Made by a program: the position numbers and the translations under genes | In this document: one piece after another, positions 1 to 8,125 of the stretch | Position numbering within the stretch: position 1 is the first letter of the stretch | Layout of the letters: every line of letters starts with the position of its first letter | DNA from: Pseudobdellovibrionaceae bacterium | GTDB lineage: Bacteria; Bdellovibrionota; Bdellovibrionia; Bdellovibrionales; UBA1609 | DNA: 64,000 nt | Reading direction: 5' to 3' | Assembly (NCBI GenBank): GCA_947444305.1 | Contig: CANEZP010000014.1 | Span: 50,917 to 114,916 of the forward strand | Notes under the pieces: generated by a model | What the model was told of the DNA's origin: nothing | Seen by the model: only the letters and a program-made list of their open reading frames with translations | Databases searched by the model: none

Positions 1-1246
1 TGCCATTCCACAAATTCAATATGTTTTGCACCGGCGCCGCGGCCACTTTGTCGCGCATATTCACCTCGGGTAAGCCGTAGGCTTTGGTCAGCGCCATCAA
101 ATTTTGAATGAACATCCCATCGCCCGCGCGGGCCACGATCAAGGGCTTTGGTGACCGGCCCATCTGAGGATTGTCGAATACGTAGTCCTGCCGAAAGAGC
201 GTCTTGAAATCCCGCCAGAAAAATTGTCCCCGTTCGGCGGGAATCAGCCCACCGGTGGCGGCCTCGGTGAGCACCGCAAATTCTGAAGCTTTAGCCGCCG
301 GGAATCTATTTATAAATTGCTCTAGAGAAGCATAGAGGACGACATCCTTAAGGCTGGTCCACTCTTCGGAAGTCGGTGCCGGCGTCTCCAGGTAAGAGGC
401 GAGCGCGGCTTTCGGATCCGCTTCGATTCGCCCGACCGCCAATGCATCCATAACTCGGTAAGGGAAATGCGCCGCGAACAAACGCCCTTGCGGACCATCG
501 AGCGCGTGCGCGGTGATCACCACTTTTTGCGGATCAAGCCCGAGCGCGTCCGCTTCGTTCGCGACGACATTCGTCATGATGGACGAGAGAAGTTTGAAGT
601 TACCCCCGAACGGTTTTTCTTCCGAAAGCAAGCGACCGATCTCGTAAACGAAAGGGACTTGCTCGCGGTTGAGACCACGCGCTAAGCCTTGCGCAAGCTT
701 CGCACTTTCCGAGGGGACCGGCAGCGGATGAAAGCGCAGCCGCGGGTCATTTAAGTCAAAAGCGAACCCGCGCACGGCCCACAGCGCACCCCTTAGCAAA
801 TGGCGCTTGCGGCCCGTGGTCGGCGAAAGCGTCGTGCGTTTTTCTAATTCAAATTCGTTCGGGATCAGCTGCCGTGCTTCGGCTTCCGTTACCGCGGACT
901 CCTGGATGAGCAGAATAATCTGCGGTGCTTTTATATTCTGCGCTTTCAAATCCAATAAGATTTTTTTGAGAGCCGGCGTGATGTATTGGTTATCCTCCAT
1001 CACCCCGAGGGGCCGGGCCTGGAACTGGGATAGCAAATCGCCGCACGAACCGGCGGTCAGAAGGGGCTCGTGCTTTTCGGTTTTATAACGTCCGTTCGCC
1101 GTCGGTATTAAGTAGGATTGAACACCTTCGTACGAATTCTCACTGTCGAAAATCATGACACGATGTAAAATTGGCCGGTCGTCGGCGACGGCCTGAAGGG
1201 TCAGCAAGGATAAAATGCCCGCTAAGGCGAATCTCAGAAAATACAT
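1..1246 (-). CDS. Secreted protein of unknown function, partial (C-terminus beyond window)
   Basis: An uninterrupted reading frame runs from an ATG at 1246 to the left edge, giving at least 415 codons; the end of the protein lies outside the window. The first 20 or so residues form a hydrophobic signal peptide ending in AVA before DDRP, so export is likely. The mature part mixes helical, charged stretches with motifs such as LLTAGSCGD and PLIVARAGDG. I recognise no domain. It is divergent from the gene starting at 1310, with a 63-base shared promoter region. The frame was translated by hand and holds no stop, so the gene is well supported although its role is unknown. Confidence 0.8.
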   Translation of the reverse strand, partial: MYFLRFALAGILSLLTLQAVADDRPILHRVMIFDSENSYEGVQSYLIPTANGRYKTEKHEPLLTAGSCGDLLSQFQARPLGVMEDNQYITPALKKILLDLKAQNIKAPQIILLIQESAVTEAEARQLIPNEFELEKRTTLSPTTGRKRHLLRGALWAVRGFAFDLNDPRLRFHPLPVPSESAKLAQGLARGLNREQVPFVYEIGRLLSEEKPFGGNFKLLSSIMTNVVANEADALGLDPQKVVITAHALDGPQGRLFAAHFPYRVMDALAVGRIEADPKAALASYLETPAPTSEEWTSLKDVVLYASLEQFINRFPAAKASEFAVLTEAATGGLIPAERGQFFWRDFKTLFRQDYVFDNPQMGRSPKPLIVARAGDGMFIQNLMALTKAYGLPEVNMRDKVAAAPVQNILNLWNG

Positions 1247-1309
1247 ATGGCTTAGATTCCTATTGAGCAAACGCAATGCCGTGGATTCTTTTTGTGATAG
1301 AAGGGCGCC

Positions 1310-2212
1310 ATGGTTAAGAAATCTTCGTTGTTGTGCCTATCGGCAATTGCTTTCGCTTGCTCGCTTTACCATCCCCCGGCCGTGGGGACAAAGATTGAGA
1401 ATCGTGGCTTTTGCAAAGAGATTCTCGAACACGATGTCGGGCCTTCGTCGCTCTTGGAAGTCTTGTTAAAAACCCGCGTTGAACAGGATTCCGGCCCCAT
1501 ATTTCGAGAGAAGGTTTTATCTTCCATCGCCAGGACCTACTCGCAAAAAAGTTGGGACGGACCCCGGCCTTACTGGCCTTCAATTAAAATGCTCAGCCGC
1601 TTTAGTAAGAAGACCGGCGATAACATGCATCGGTTGTACCTGACCGCAACAAACGGTTGGATCGTCGATCTTTACGACGCCTACTTGCAAGCCTACGCTC
1701 CGGCCGTCGCGGCGGATGGCTCATTTACGATGGTTAATCCCGGTATAAAGGTAAAATGCCGCTACTCAAGGTCTGAGTCGGCTTTGGATCTCGACTTAGT
1801 TTACCGGGGCATCAAAGCGGAAGTGCCTTACGAGATACTTCAGGTACGGGCGGTATTCTCGGATGGCTCCGAACGCGCGATGTTCGAGATTGCCGGCGCC
1901 GACGATGAAGTCAGATTCGATCCAGAAGAGCTGGCTTTGAAAGTCTTAAGAAAGTATCGGAGTAACCCGAAAGATTACATCGGCCTTCGCCGGATCGACC
2001 TGGTTCACAATCATCCGGGGGAATCACTTTTGCTAAAATTTGATTCACGCAAACCGTCCCTTATAAACTTAGATGTTTCCCTGGAGGACGTTGAGATGGC
2101 CGACGCCTTTCAAGATTTGATCGGTGATGTGAGCGTGAGTGTTACCGCACTGATCGGACTGAGACCGGGATCGATTACCCGCTCAAGTTATTCGCCGACG
2201 GGAAGATTCTAA
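1310..2212 (+). CDS. Secreted protein with a JAMM-like HNHP motif
   Basis: The 300-residue product begins with a signal peptide (hydrophobic core LLCLSAIAFACSL). The start is backed by AGAAGG five bases before the ATG. Near residue 231 is HNHPGES, and 22 residues after its second His comes SLEDVEMADAF, followed by a hydrophobic strand SVSVTALIG. This order recalls the JAMM/RadC metalloprotease-like core (His-x-His-Pro, Ser-x-x-Asp, closing beta strand), but the spacing to Ser-x-x-Asp is about three times the usual seven residues. The family assignment is an inference; a coincidental HNHP is possible. The gene ends at a strong bidirectional terminator facing the M16 operon. Confidence 0.7.
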   Translation: MVKKSSLLCLSAIAFACSLYHPPAVGTKIENRGFCKEILEHDVGPSSLLEVLLKTRVEQDSGPIFREKVLSSIARTYSQKSWDGPRPYWPSIKMLSRFSKKTGDNMHRLYLTATNGWIVDLYDAYLQAYAPAVAADGSFTMVNPGIKVKCRYSRSESALDLDLVYRGIKAEVPYEILQVRAVFSDGSERAMFEIAGADDEVRFDPEELALKVLRKYRSNPKDYIGLRRIDLVHNHPGESLLLKFDSRKPSLINLDVSLEDVEMADAFQDLIGDVSVSVTALIGLRPGSITRSSYSPTGRF

Positions 2213-2240
2213 AAAAAAGGGCGATGTCTCGCCCCTTTTA
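2211..2240. terminator. Bidirectional intrinsic terminator between convergent genes
   Basis: The stem GGGCGA/TCGCCC with loop TGTC (2219-2234) is flanked by eight A residues on the left and TTTT on the right. It can therefore stop transcription from both the + strand gene ending at 2212 and the M16 operon ending at 2262. Confidence 0.8.
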
Positions 2241-2261
2241 CTTTGGAATTTTGGTTACGTT

Positions 2262-3671
2262 CTACTCCAAAAATTCTTTGTACTCGCGGATCTCGACTTT
2301 GCCGAGTTTCGACATCGTTTCTTCGGCGCTGGCCTTCGGGGCGTACACCAGGATTCTCAGGTTCGTCGGATCGAAGTATTTCTTGATCGCGGCGTTGATG
2401 CTCGCTTTGTTGATCTTGTCGAGATTGGTGTAGTAGTTCGTCAGGTAATCGATGCCCACGCCGTACCGGTTCAACATTAACAACTGGCGGGCGAGCGCTT
2501 CGGGCGTTTCGAACGAACGCGGGAATTGGCCACGCATCAGCGCTTTGACCTGATCCACTTCGCCGTCGGTTAACCCGTTCGCGACGAAATTGCGATAGAC
2601 CTTCAAGGTTTCCTCAACCGTCTCGCCGATCTTATCGAGTCTCGTGAAGGTGTAGATACCCATCGGGCCCGTTTGTAACCGGGCATCGAAGTAAGCGTGA
2701 ATATGGTAAGTCAGTCCGCGCTTCTCGCGAATCTCTTCGAACAGGCGGCTGCCGAAAGATTCGCCCAGCACTTTCAAAGCGGCGCGCAGCTCTAAGAACT
2801 CGGGCACGTTGCGGGCCACGCCGCGGAAACCGATTTGAATTTGCGCTTGGTTGAGATCGGCACGGTTAACGAGCATCAGCTCGGTCCCCTTCCATTGCGG
2901 GAACTCGGGCACTTCGCGCGGAGTGGTTTTTACCGCTTTCCATTTCGAGAACTGATCGACGACCGACTTTTTCCAAGCATCGTCGTACTGACCGACCACG
3001 GCCATGACGGCGTTCGCGGGATTGTAGTTTTCCGCGTAGAATTTTTGGAGATCCGCTTTCTTAAGTGTTCGGACCGAAGCCGGCGTACCCGAAGCTTCGT
3101 GCCCGTAGGGATGGCTGCCGTAAATAAATTTGGGCAGCAAGTACTCGGTGAAATCGTCGGGGTGATCGGCCAGCTTTTGCAGCGAAGCTAAGGTCAGTTT
3201 ACGCATGCGCTCGAGTTCGCTCTGCGGAAAGTTCGGCGTTAGCATGATCTCGGCGTATTGGCGTAAGATATCCTCCCGGTTGAACGACAAGGCCGAAGTG
3301 CTCGCGATACTGTAGTCGGGCTGAACCTCGACGCCGAAACCGCTGCCGATCTGTTCCAAGTCGTCGGCGATTTTATTGGCCGTGCGGCGCACGGTGCCTT
3401 TTTCAAGCATCGCGCCGGTGAAACCCGCGAGACCTTCTTTGTTCAGCGGATCTTGGCTGCTGCCCGATTTGATCATGGTTTGCAAGCTCACGTACGGCAA
3501 CGAGTTGTCGGGAATCCAAAGGATCGTCAGGCCGTTTTCTAAAACTTGCGTTTCGAACTTACGAATTTCAAACGCGGGCGCTGCGCCGGCCTTTGCCGCA
3601 TCGTTCTTTTTAGAAGGCGCACCGCAACCGAACGAGAAAACGAGAAGGAGAGAAAATAAAATCCGGCTCAT
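2262..3671 (-). CDS. M16 family peptidase-like lipoprotein, catalytically inactive partner
   Basis: The 469-residue product starts with a lipoprotein signal (FSFGC, Cys16), so it is probably anchored to a membrane facing the periplasm. Two M16 halves are visible, roughly residues 40-200 and 200-430, with characteristic stretches YNPANAVMAVVGQ and KRGLTYHIHAYFD. Where active M16 enzymes have HxxEH, this protein has AGFTGAMLEKG, so the zinc ligands are missing. It overlaps the upstream active M16 gene by four bases (ATGA), which implies translational coupling. By analogy with heterodimeric M16 enzymes (mitochondrial processing peptidase, sphingomonad pairs) it probably forms a dimer with that partner. 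A strong terminator lies just beyond its stop. Confidence 0.9.
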   Translation of the reverse strand: MSRILFSLLLVFSFGCGAPSKKNDAAKAGAAPAFEIRKFETQVLENGLTILWIPDNSLPYVSLQTMIKSGSSQDPLNKEGLAGFTGAMLEKGTVRRTANKIADDLEQIGSGFGVEVQPDYSIASTSALSFNREDILRQYAEIMLTPNFPQSELERMRKLTLASLQKLADHPDDFTEYLLPKFIYGSHPYGHEASGTPASVRTLKKADLQKFYAENYNPANAVMAVVGQYDDAWKKSVVDQFSKWKAVKTTPREVPEFPQWKGTELMLVNRADLNQAQIQIGFRGVARNVPEFLELRAALKVLGESFGSRLFEEIREKRGLTYHIHAYFDARLQTGPMGIYTFTRLDKIGETVEETLKVYRNFVANGLTDGEVDQVKALMRGQFPRSFETPEALARQLLMLNRYGVGIDYLTNYYTNLDKINKASINAAIKKYFDPTNLRILVYAPKASAEETMSKLGKVEIREYKEFLE

Positions 3672-5008
3672 GACTTACCTCCCGCTTTGCGCGGTAAAAC
3701 GATCACGGTGTTACGTTGATTGGCTTTCAAATAAAGTTTGGCGACACGCTGAATGTCGGCGGGCTTCACCTTTTGGTACTCTTTAAGATCGGAAAAGATG
3801 CGCGTGTAATCGCCTAGCAAAGTCTCGTAGCTGGCGAGCGTGCGCGCGCGCCCGGCAACCTTCTTCAAGCCGTCGACGTAATCTTTTAAAAAGATATTGC
3901 GCGCTTTATCCAGTTCTTTTTGCCCGACTAAACCGTCGCGCAGGCCGGCCACTTCTTTTTCCATGAGGGCGGCAACTTTGTCGGGATCGGCTTTGGGCTT
4001 AAGCGAAGCGTAGACCGAGAACTGACCCGCCAGCGTTTGGCCCCAGCTCGACGCGTAAGTGTTGAGCGCGATTTCGTTGCGGTACACGAGTTGGCGGTAA
4101 AGCCGGCTCGATTGTCCTTGGCCCAGGATAATCGACAGCAGATCAAGCGCGTAGTGGTCGGGGCTGCGCAGATCAGGCAATCGATAACCGACGGCCACCG
4201 TCGGCGCTTGCGCTTCGCGCTCGATCACGGCTTTGCGTTCTTTCGTTTGGGGAACCTCTTGGGTGACCTTCGGGCGCTTGATCTCTTCGCGCGGCAAGCC
4301 GCCGTAGTATTTCTCGATCATGCCTTTGACGGTGGCGGGATCGAACGCACCCGCGACGACCAGGACCGCGTTGTTCGGGCTGTAGTAGGTTTTGTAGAAG
4401 GCATGGAGATCATCCATGCTCGCGGCGTTGAGATCCGCCATCGAACCGATCGGCAGCCAGCGGTACGGAAGTTTTTCGAACATCAAGGTCGTCATCTTCT
4501 CTCTGATGCCGCCGTCGATGTTGTCTTCGTAGCGCATACGGCGCTCTTCTTTAACGACTTCCCGCTCGCTCGTGACTTCCGGAACTTCCAGCAAGAGGTT
4601 GCGCATGCGATCACTTTCGATCTGCAACAGAAGCTCGGTGTGTTCGGCGGGCGCATTGATGTAGTAGCCGGTGTAATCGTTTGACGTGAAGGCGTTCACT
4701 TCGGCGCCTTTGCCGTTCAAGAATTTACCCCAAGTGTCTTTCGGGAATTTTTTGGTGCCCTTGAACATCATGTGTTCAAAGAAGTGCGCGAGGCCGGTAC
4801 GCCCTTCGACTTCATCTTTCGAACCGACTTTAAACCATTGCTGAATGCTTACCGACGGAATCGATTTGTCGGGATGAAGCAAAACGGTCAGTCCGTTTTT
4901 AAGTTCGTATTTTTCGACGGGAACTTGAACCGCTTTTTCAAGCTCTTCGCTCGTGACCGCCCAAGCGGCCGTAGAAAAAACTAAGGCCAAAAGAATTATG
5001 AAACGCAT
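3668..5008 (-). CDS. M16 family zinc metallopeptidase (active subunit)
   Basis: The 446-residue protein has a signal peptide (FIILLALVFSTAAWA) and the zinc motif HFFEH at residues 75-79. The third ligand is expected in the acidic VVKEERRMRYED segment about 75 residues later, as in pitrilysin-type peptidases. The C-terminal M16 domain includes YYSPNNAVLVVAGAFDP and a GQGQSSRLYRQLVYR loop. The start has a perfect GGAGG eight bases upstream. It is the first gene of a two-gene operon with the inactive M16 lipoprotein at 2262-3671 and probably degrades peptides or processes proteins in the periplasm. The substrate is unknown. Confidence 0.93.
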   Translation of the reverse strand: MRFIILLALVFSTAAWAVTSEELEKAVQVPVEKYELKNGLTVLLHPDKSIPSVSIQQWFKVGSKDEVEGRTGLAHFFEHMMFKGTKKFPKDTWGKFLNGKGAEVNAFTSNDYTGYYINAPAEHTELLLQIESDRMRNLLLEVPEVTSEREVVKEERRMRYEDNIDGGIREKMTTLMFEKLPYRWLPIGSMADLNAASMDDLHAFYKTYYSPNNAVLVVAGAFDPATVKGMIEKYYGGLPREEIKRPKVTQEVPQTKERKAVIEREAQAPTVAVGYRLPDLRSPDHYALDLLSIILGQGQSSRLYRQLVYRNEIALNTYASSWGQTLAGQFSVYASLKPKADPDKVAALMEKEVAGLRDGLVGQKELDKARNIFLKDYVDGLKKVAGRARTLASYETLLGDYTRIFSDLKEYQKVKPADIQRVAKLYLKANQRNTVIVLPRKAGGKS

Positions 5009-5078
5009 GGATACCTCCGCATTGTAAGATTCTGCGAGCGGAGGCTTAAGACGTCAAATTGATATTGGAAGAGCGAGT

Positions 5079-5576
5079 CTACTGAACGACGAGTTCGTTG
5101 AAATAGACGTTTTTAACAACGCCTTTTTTAAGGGTCGAGTTGAGTTCGGCAACGATTTGGTTTTTAAGTTGCAATTTACCTTGCACGCTTTCGACATCGG
5201 TGAACGTTTTGCCGTTGAGGATTCGCATGATCGAATCACGTGCGTGCGGTACGACGCCGATCACTTCTTCGTAACCCTCTTCGTCCATCATTTCGAGGCT
5301 GAGCTCAACTTTGACGAGACGGCGCGGGACACCATCCAAGTTCGTATTAAAAGGTGACATGGTATAGAGCACGGGATCGCCGCGCAGAGTCTCTTCGAAA
5401 CTGGCGAGGTCACGCTCCGCCTGCTCGTTCGACAAGGATTTGTCCTGGACGCCTAGCGTACAAGTGTAAACGACATATGAACCACCGCCCAAAACCGAAA
5501 GATTCAGTGCGATAAACGCGGCCGTGAAGACTTTCTTCATGTCACGGGCAGGTTTTGCGGGCGCTTCAGTGGACAT
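5079..5576 (-). CDS. fliL: Flagellar basal-body protein FliL family
   Basis: The start is placed at the ATG at 5576 because GGGAGAAGG lies 12 bases upstream, which leaves a 165-residue protein; the longer in-frame extension is not convincing. A short cytoplasmic tail (STEAPAKPARDMKK) precedes one membrane helix (VFTAAFIALNLSVLGGGSYVVY). The periplasmic domain carries the FliL pattern: VKVELSLEM near the middle, a helix with RDSIMRILNGKTFTDVES, then LKNQIVAELNSTL, and the terminal strand VKNVYFNELVVQ. FliL sits next to the stator and supports torque at high load. No other flagellar gene is in the window, so it may equally be a FliL-like paralog. It is divergent from the L,D-transpeptidase gene. 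Confidence 0.85.
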   Translation of the reverse strand: MSTEAPAKPARDMKKVFTAAFIALNLSVLGGGSYVVYTCTLGVQDKSLSNEQAERDLASFEETLRGDPVLYTMSPFNTNLDGVPRRLVKVELSLEMMDEEGYEEVIGVVPHARDSIMRILNGKTFTDVESVQGKLQLKNQIVAELNSTLKKGVVKNVYFNELVVQ

Positions 5577-5651
5577 AAGTATAATTCCTTCTCCCAAACT
5601 TATCGGAGGATTGCCATAAGGCTTTAGTCTTGTGCTAGTATCTAGTGATCT

Positions 5652-6695
5652 ATGATTTCGACCGCACTCAAAAGCTATCTGGCCGTTGGTTCGGCTGTCA
5701 TATTGGCTCAGATCGGAACGTGGTCTACGGCTCGCGCCGAAGATCTTTCGAAAACTGACCAAAAACCTGACCCCGTCGAGCAAGTGCCGGCCGCGGGCAC
5801 CTACCCGCACGCGCTTCTCTCACTGACTTCTGATTCGGGCGCGTTTTCGCAGCACGCGCTGCTGGTTGATAAATCGACCCGTACGTTAACGGTTTGGCGC
5901 AATGAGAACGACAAACCGAAACTCGTGGGCGCCTGGCCCGCCGACATCGGGCGCCAGGGCGGCGACAAAGTGGCCGAGGGTGATTTCAAAACGCCCGAAG
6001 GTATCTATTTTTTCCAGAATAAGATGGACGGCGAGAAGGTCGACTTCAGCCAGTACGGCAAGCGCATCTTCACGATGGATTATCCGAACTACTTCGACAA
6101 ACTCGAGAAAAAAACCGGTAGCGGAATCTGGCTACACGCCATTCCCGACACGAAATCATTGTTGCGCGGCTCGCGCGGCTGCGTCGTCGTCCGTAACAAA
6201 GTCATCGAAGAGCTTGCGCAATACATCGATCTTAAAAAAACCCCGATCGTCGTGATCAACCAGGTGAACTATCTAACCGAAACGCAGTGGACGGCCCAGC
6301 GCCAAGTTTTTGCGCAATGGTTGGAAAGCTGGCGTCAAACCTGGATGGGCAAAGATCTCGAAAAATACATGGCTCAGTATTCCGAGCGCTTCCAATCGAA
6401 CGGCATGAACAAAACGCAGTGGCGCTCTTACAAGAAGAGCCTGGGCGACCACTACAAATTTATCGACGTGAATTTAAAAGACATCCAGATCTTCAATCAT
6501 GGCTCAAAGATCGTCTTAAGATTTCTGCAAGATTATAAATCGGATCGTAAACAAGATTACGGCGCTAAGATTCTTTACGCCATGAAGGTCGATGACCGTT
6601 ACGAAATTGTCGGCGAAACTTGGCAACCGATGCGCGCACCGGCCGTCTCTAAAACCGCATCACTCCCCGACGCAAAAACCCTTCCGGAGAACTAG
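5652..6695 (+). CDS. L,D-transpeptidase, YkuD domain with Csd6-like C-terminal domain
   Basis: The 347-residue protein has a signal sequence (about residues 1-29) and a YkuD catalytic domain at about residues 67-190. The active-site signature HAIPD...SRGC is present, with His162 and Cys177, so catalysis should be intact. Residues 200-330 form an extra domain rich in Trp and Lys (SWRQTWMGKDLEKYMAQYS) of the NTF2-like kind found at the end of Helicobacter Csd6. Such enzymes act on peptidoglycan stem peptides in the periplasm, forming 3-3 cross-links, anchoring proteins or trimming tetrapeptides; which reaction applies cannot be told from sequence. It is transcribed divergently from fliL with 75 bases between them. 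Confidence 0.92.
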   Translation: MISTALKSYLAVGSAVILAQIGTWSTARAEDLSKTDQKPDPVEQVPAAGTYPHALLSLTSDSGAFSQHALLVDKSTRTLTVWRNENDKPKLVGAWPADIGRQGGDKVAEGDFKTPEGIYFFQNKMDGEKVDFSQYGKRIFTMDYPNYFDKLEKKTGSGIWLHAIPDTKSLLRGSRGCVVVRNKVIEELAQYIDLKKTPIVVINQVNYLTETQWTAQRQVFAQWLESWRQTWMGKDLEKYMAQYSERFQSNGMNKTQWRSYKKSLGDHYKFIDVNLKDIQIFNHGSKIVLRFLQDYKSDRKQDYGAKILYAMKVDDRYEIVGETWQPMRAPAVSKTASLPDAKTLPEN

Positions 6696-6721
6696 GACCG
6701 CAAGCCTGCGGTCCGCAATGT
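6695..6721 (-). repeat. 27-nt palindromic repeat, copy 2 (downstream of the small gene)
   Basis: The stem GGACCGCA/TGCGGTCC with loop AGCC is followed by GCAATGT. Read on the minus strand it matches the unit at 6917-6943 in 20 of 27 positions. The pair brackets the 57-residue gene. No T-tract follows, so a simple terminator role is not well supported. Confidence 0.6.
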
Positions 6722-6727
6722 GAAATA

Positions 6728-6904
6728 TCAGTCGCCGAAGCCGGGCTTGTCTTCTAACGTTACTTCTTCACAGTCTTCCGCGAGATCGGGCAACGATTGG
6801 ATGGATTTCTGAAGCTCTTCTTTGGTGGCGTAGTTAGTTTTTAAAACCCACTCTTTCATGCGAGTGTCGTGCTTCAAATTTTCGAGGGCTTTTGCTAGAT
6901 CCAT
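6728..6904 (-). CDS. Small conserved-looking acidic protein of unknown function
   Basis: The start is set at the ATG at 6904 because AGGAG sits five bases upstream; this gives 57 residues. The protein is soluble and charged, with a helical first half (DLAKALENLKHDTRMKEW) and an acidic tail ending GFGD. It has no signal peptide and I recognise no family. It is the last gene of the sppA operon, 39 bases after the rhomboid stop, and is bracketed by two copies of a 27-nt palindrome. Good ribosome-binding site and codon use support a real gene. Confidence 0.6.
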   Translation of the reverse strand: MDLAKALENLKHDTRMKEWVLKTNYATKEELQKSIQSLPDLAEDCEEVTLEDKPGFGD

Positions 6905-6916
6905 GTGACTCCTAAA

Positions 6917-6943
6917 GGGCTGCAGACCTGCGGCCCGCAATAT
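6917..6943 (-). repeat. 27-nt palindromic repeat, copy 1 (between rhomboid and small gene)
   Basis: The stem GGGCTGCA/TGCGGCCC with loop GACC is followed by GCAATAT. It begins directly after the rhomboid stop codon and ends four bases before the ribosome-binding site of the small gene. It could form an intercistronic hairpin that stabilises upstream mRNA or lowers read-through. Confidence 0.6.
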
Positions 6944-7702
6944 TCAGTTCCAGTAGCGGGGTTCGTCGGGCTTGTGATTTTCCGTTTTCCGGTCATTGTT
7001 TACCACCAGTTTTAAACGGCGTCCACGTTTGCCTCCATTGGAGGACTGGCGGATACGCCACTGCGCAACCGTGGTCAGGAACAGAAATCCGACCAGAATT
7101 CCGCCCAGATGCGCCAGGTTCGCCGTCTGGCTACCCATGCCGCTATCCATGAGGGTAACGAGCTCAACCAAGCCGATGATCAGGACGAAAAATTTCGCCT
7201 TCATCGGGAACAGCATCATGAAATACATGACCCGCTCGCCGAACAAAATCCCGAATGCCAAGAGCAAACCGTAAGTCGCCCCGCTCGCGCCCACCAACGG
7301 GGCCTCCATCGCGATCATGTTTCCGGTGAAGTAATAATAAAGAAACGAACCGAGCAAGTAGATCAATCCGGCGCCGACTCCGCAAACCAGATAGTAGGTC
7401 AGAAAGAAACGGCTTCCCCAGCGCGCTTCGAGCTCGTAGCCGAACCACCAGAGCACCAACATATTGAACAGGATGTGAAAGACGCCATTCGCGTGCAGAA
7501 ACATGTAGGTGAAGATCTGCCATACGTAGAACTTCGTGAGCACCGTCGCGGGCGTAAGCGCAAACAGATCGAAGAGGATCGTATTTCTAAGAATCATCCC
7601 CTGCAGGATCAACACGCCGACCACCCAAATAGCGACGTTAGCGATGACGAGGATCTTTACGGTTTTGTTGAACGGAACAACTTGGATTGGCGCCTGATTC
7701 AT
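6944..7702 (-). CDS. Rhomboid family intramembrane serine protease
   Basis: The 252-residue protein has six or more membrane helices and the rhomboid fingerprint: the loop helix WGFELEARWG-type segment (here WWFGYELEARWGS), the catalytic Ser140 in GASGATYG, and His198 in NLAHLGG on a later helix. Rhomboids cleave membrane helices within the bilayer of the inner membrane. The C-terminus is a basic cytoplasmic tail. Its ATG follows the stop of the VOC gene directly (TAGATG), so it is translationally coupled in the sppA-HIT-VOC-rhomboid operon. Natural substrates are unknown. The presence of two membrane or signal-peptide proteases (SppA and rhomboid) in one operon suggests a role in membrane protein turnover. 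Confidence 0.95.
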   Translation of the reverse strand: MNQAPIQVVPFNKTVKILVIANVAIWVVGVLILQGMILRNTILFDLFALTPATVLTKFYVWQIFTYMFLHANGVFHILFNMLVLWWFGYELEARWGSRFFLTYYLVCGVGAGLIYLLGSFLYYYFTGNMIAMEAPLVGASGATYGLLLAFGILFGERVMYFMMLFPMKAKFFVLIIGLVELVTLMDSGMGSQTANLAHLGGILVGFLFLTTVAQWRIRQSSNGGKRGRRLKLVVNNDRKTENHKPDEPRYWN

Positions 7703-8125
7703 CTAAGTACCCTTAATCACCGGTGGCTGAGAGAGTTCGATGAGGATCCCGCCCGTCGACTTGGGATGAATGAACGCCACCTGGCAGCCGTGCGCGCCGG
7801 GTTTGGGTTCGTCGTTGATGAGCTGGATACCTTTTGCTTTCAAGGCCTTAAGTGTCGCACGAATATCCTTCACGCGAAAGCAGACCTGCTGGACTCCCGG
7901 CCCGCGTTTTTCTAAAAATTTGCCGACCGGGCTGTCTTTGCCGATGGGTTCGAGCAATTCGATGCGTACGCCGCCCTCGAGCTCAAAAAACCCCACGTTC
8001 ACTTTTTCGGAGGCGACGGTTTCGGTCGTCATTGGACCAAGGCCCAGGGCTTCCCAAAAGCTTTTGCCTTGCTCGAGGCTCTCGACCGCGACGCCGATGT
8101 GGTCCAGCTCAAAAGTCATTTTCAT
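7703..8125 (-). CDS. VOC superfamily protein, methylmalonyl-CoA epimerase-like
   Basis: The ATG at 8125 overlaps the TGA of the HIT gene and has GGAG nine bases upstream, so the product is 140 residues; a longer in-frame opening is discounted. The sequence starts with the typical FELDHIGVAVESLEQGKSFWE and has the paired beta-alpha-beta-beta-beta modules. Likely metal ligands are His near residue 8, Glu in IELLEP, His near AHGCQVAFIHP and a final Glu in ILIELSQP. This pattern fits methylmalonyl-CoA epimerase, which interconverts the 2S and 2R forms in propionate and branched amino acid breakdown. No mutase gene is nearby, so another glyoxalase-fold function remains possible. Confidence 0.87.
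   Translation of the reverse strand: MKMTFELDHIGVAVESLEQGKSFWEALGLGPMTTETVASEKVNVGFFELEGGVRIELLEPIGKDSPVGKFLEKRGPGVQQVCFRVKDIRATLKALKAKGIQLINDEPKPGAHGCQVAFIHPKSTGGILIELSQPPVIKGT

Noticed and set aside
467..1088. Two + strand open frames inside the first gene
   Set aside because: They are antisense shadows of the long minus-strand frame, which has a signal peptide and no stops.
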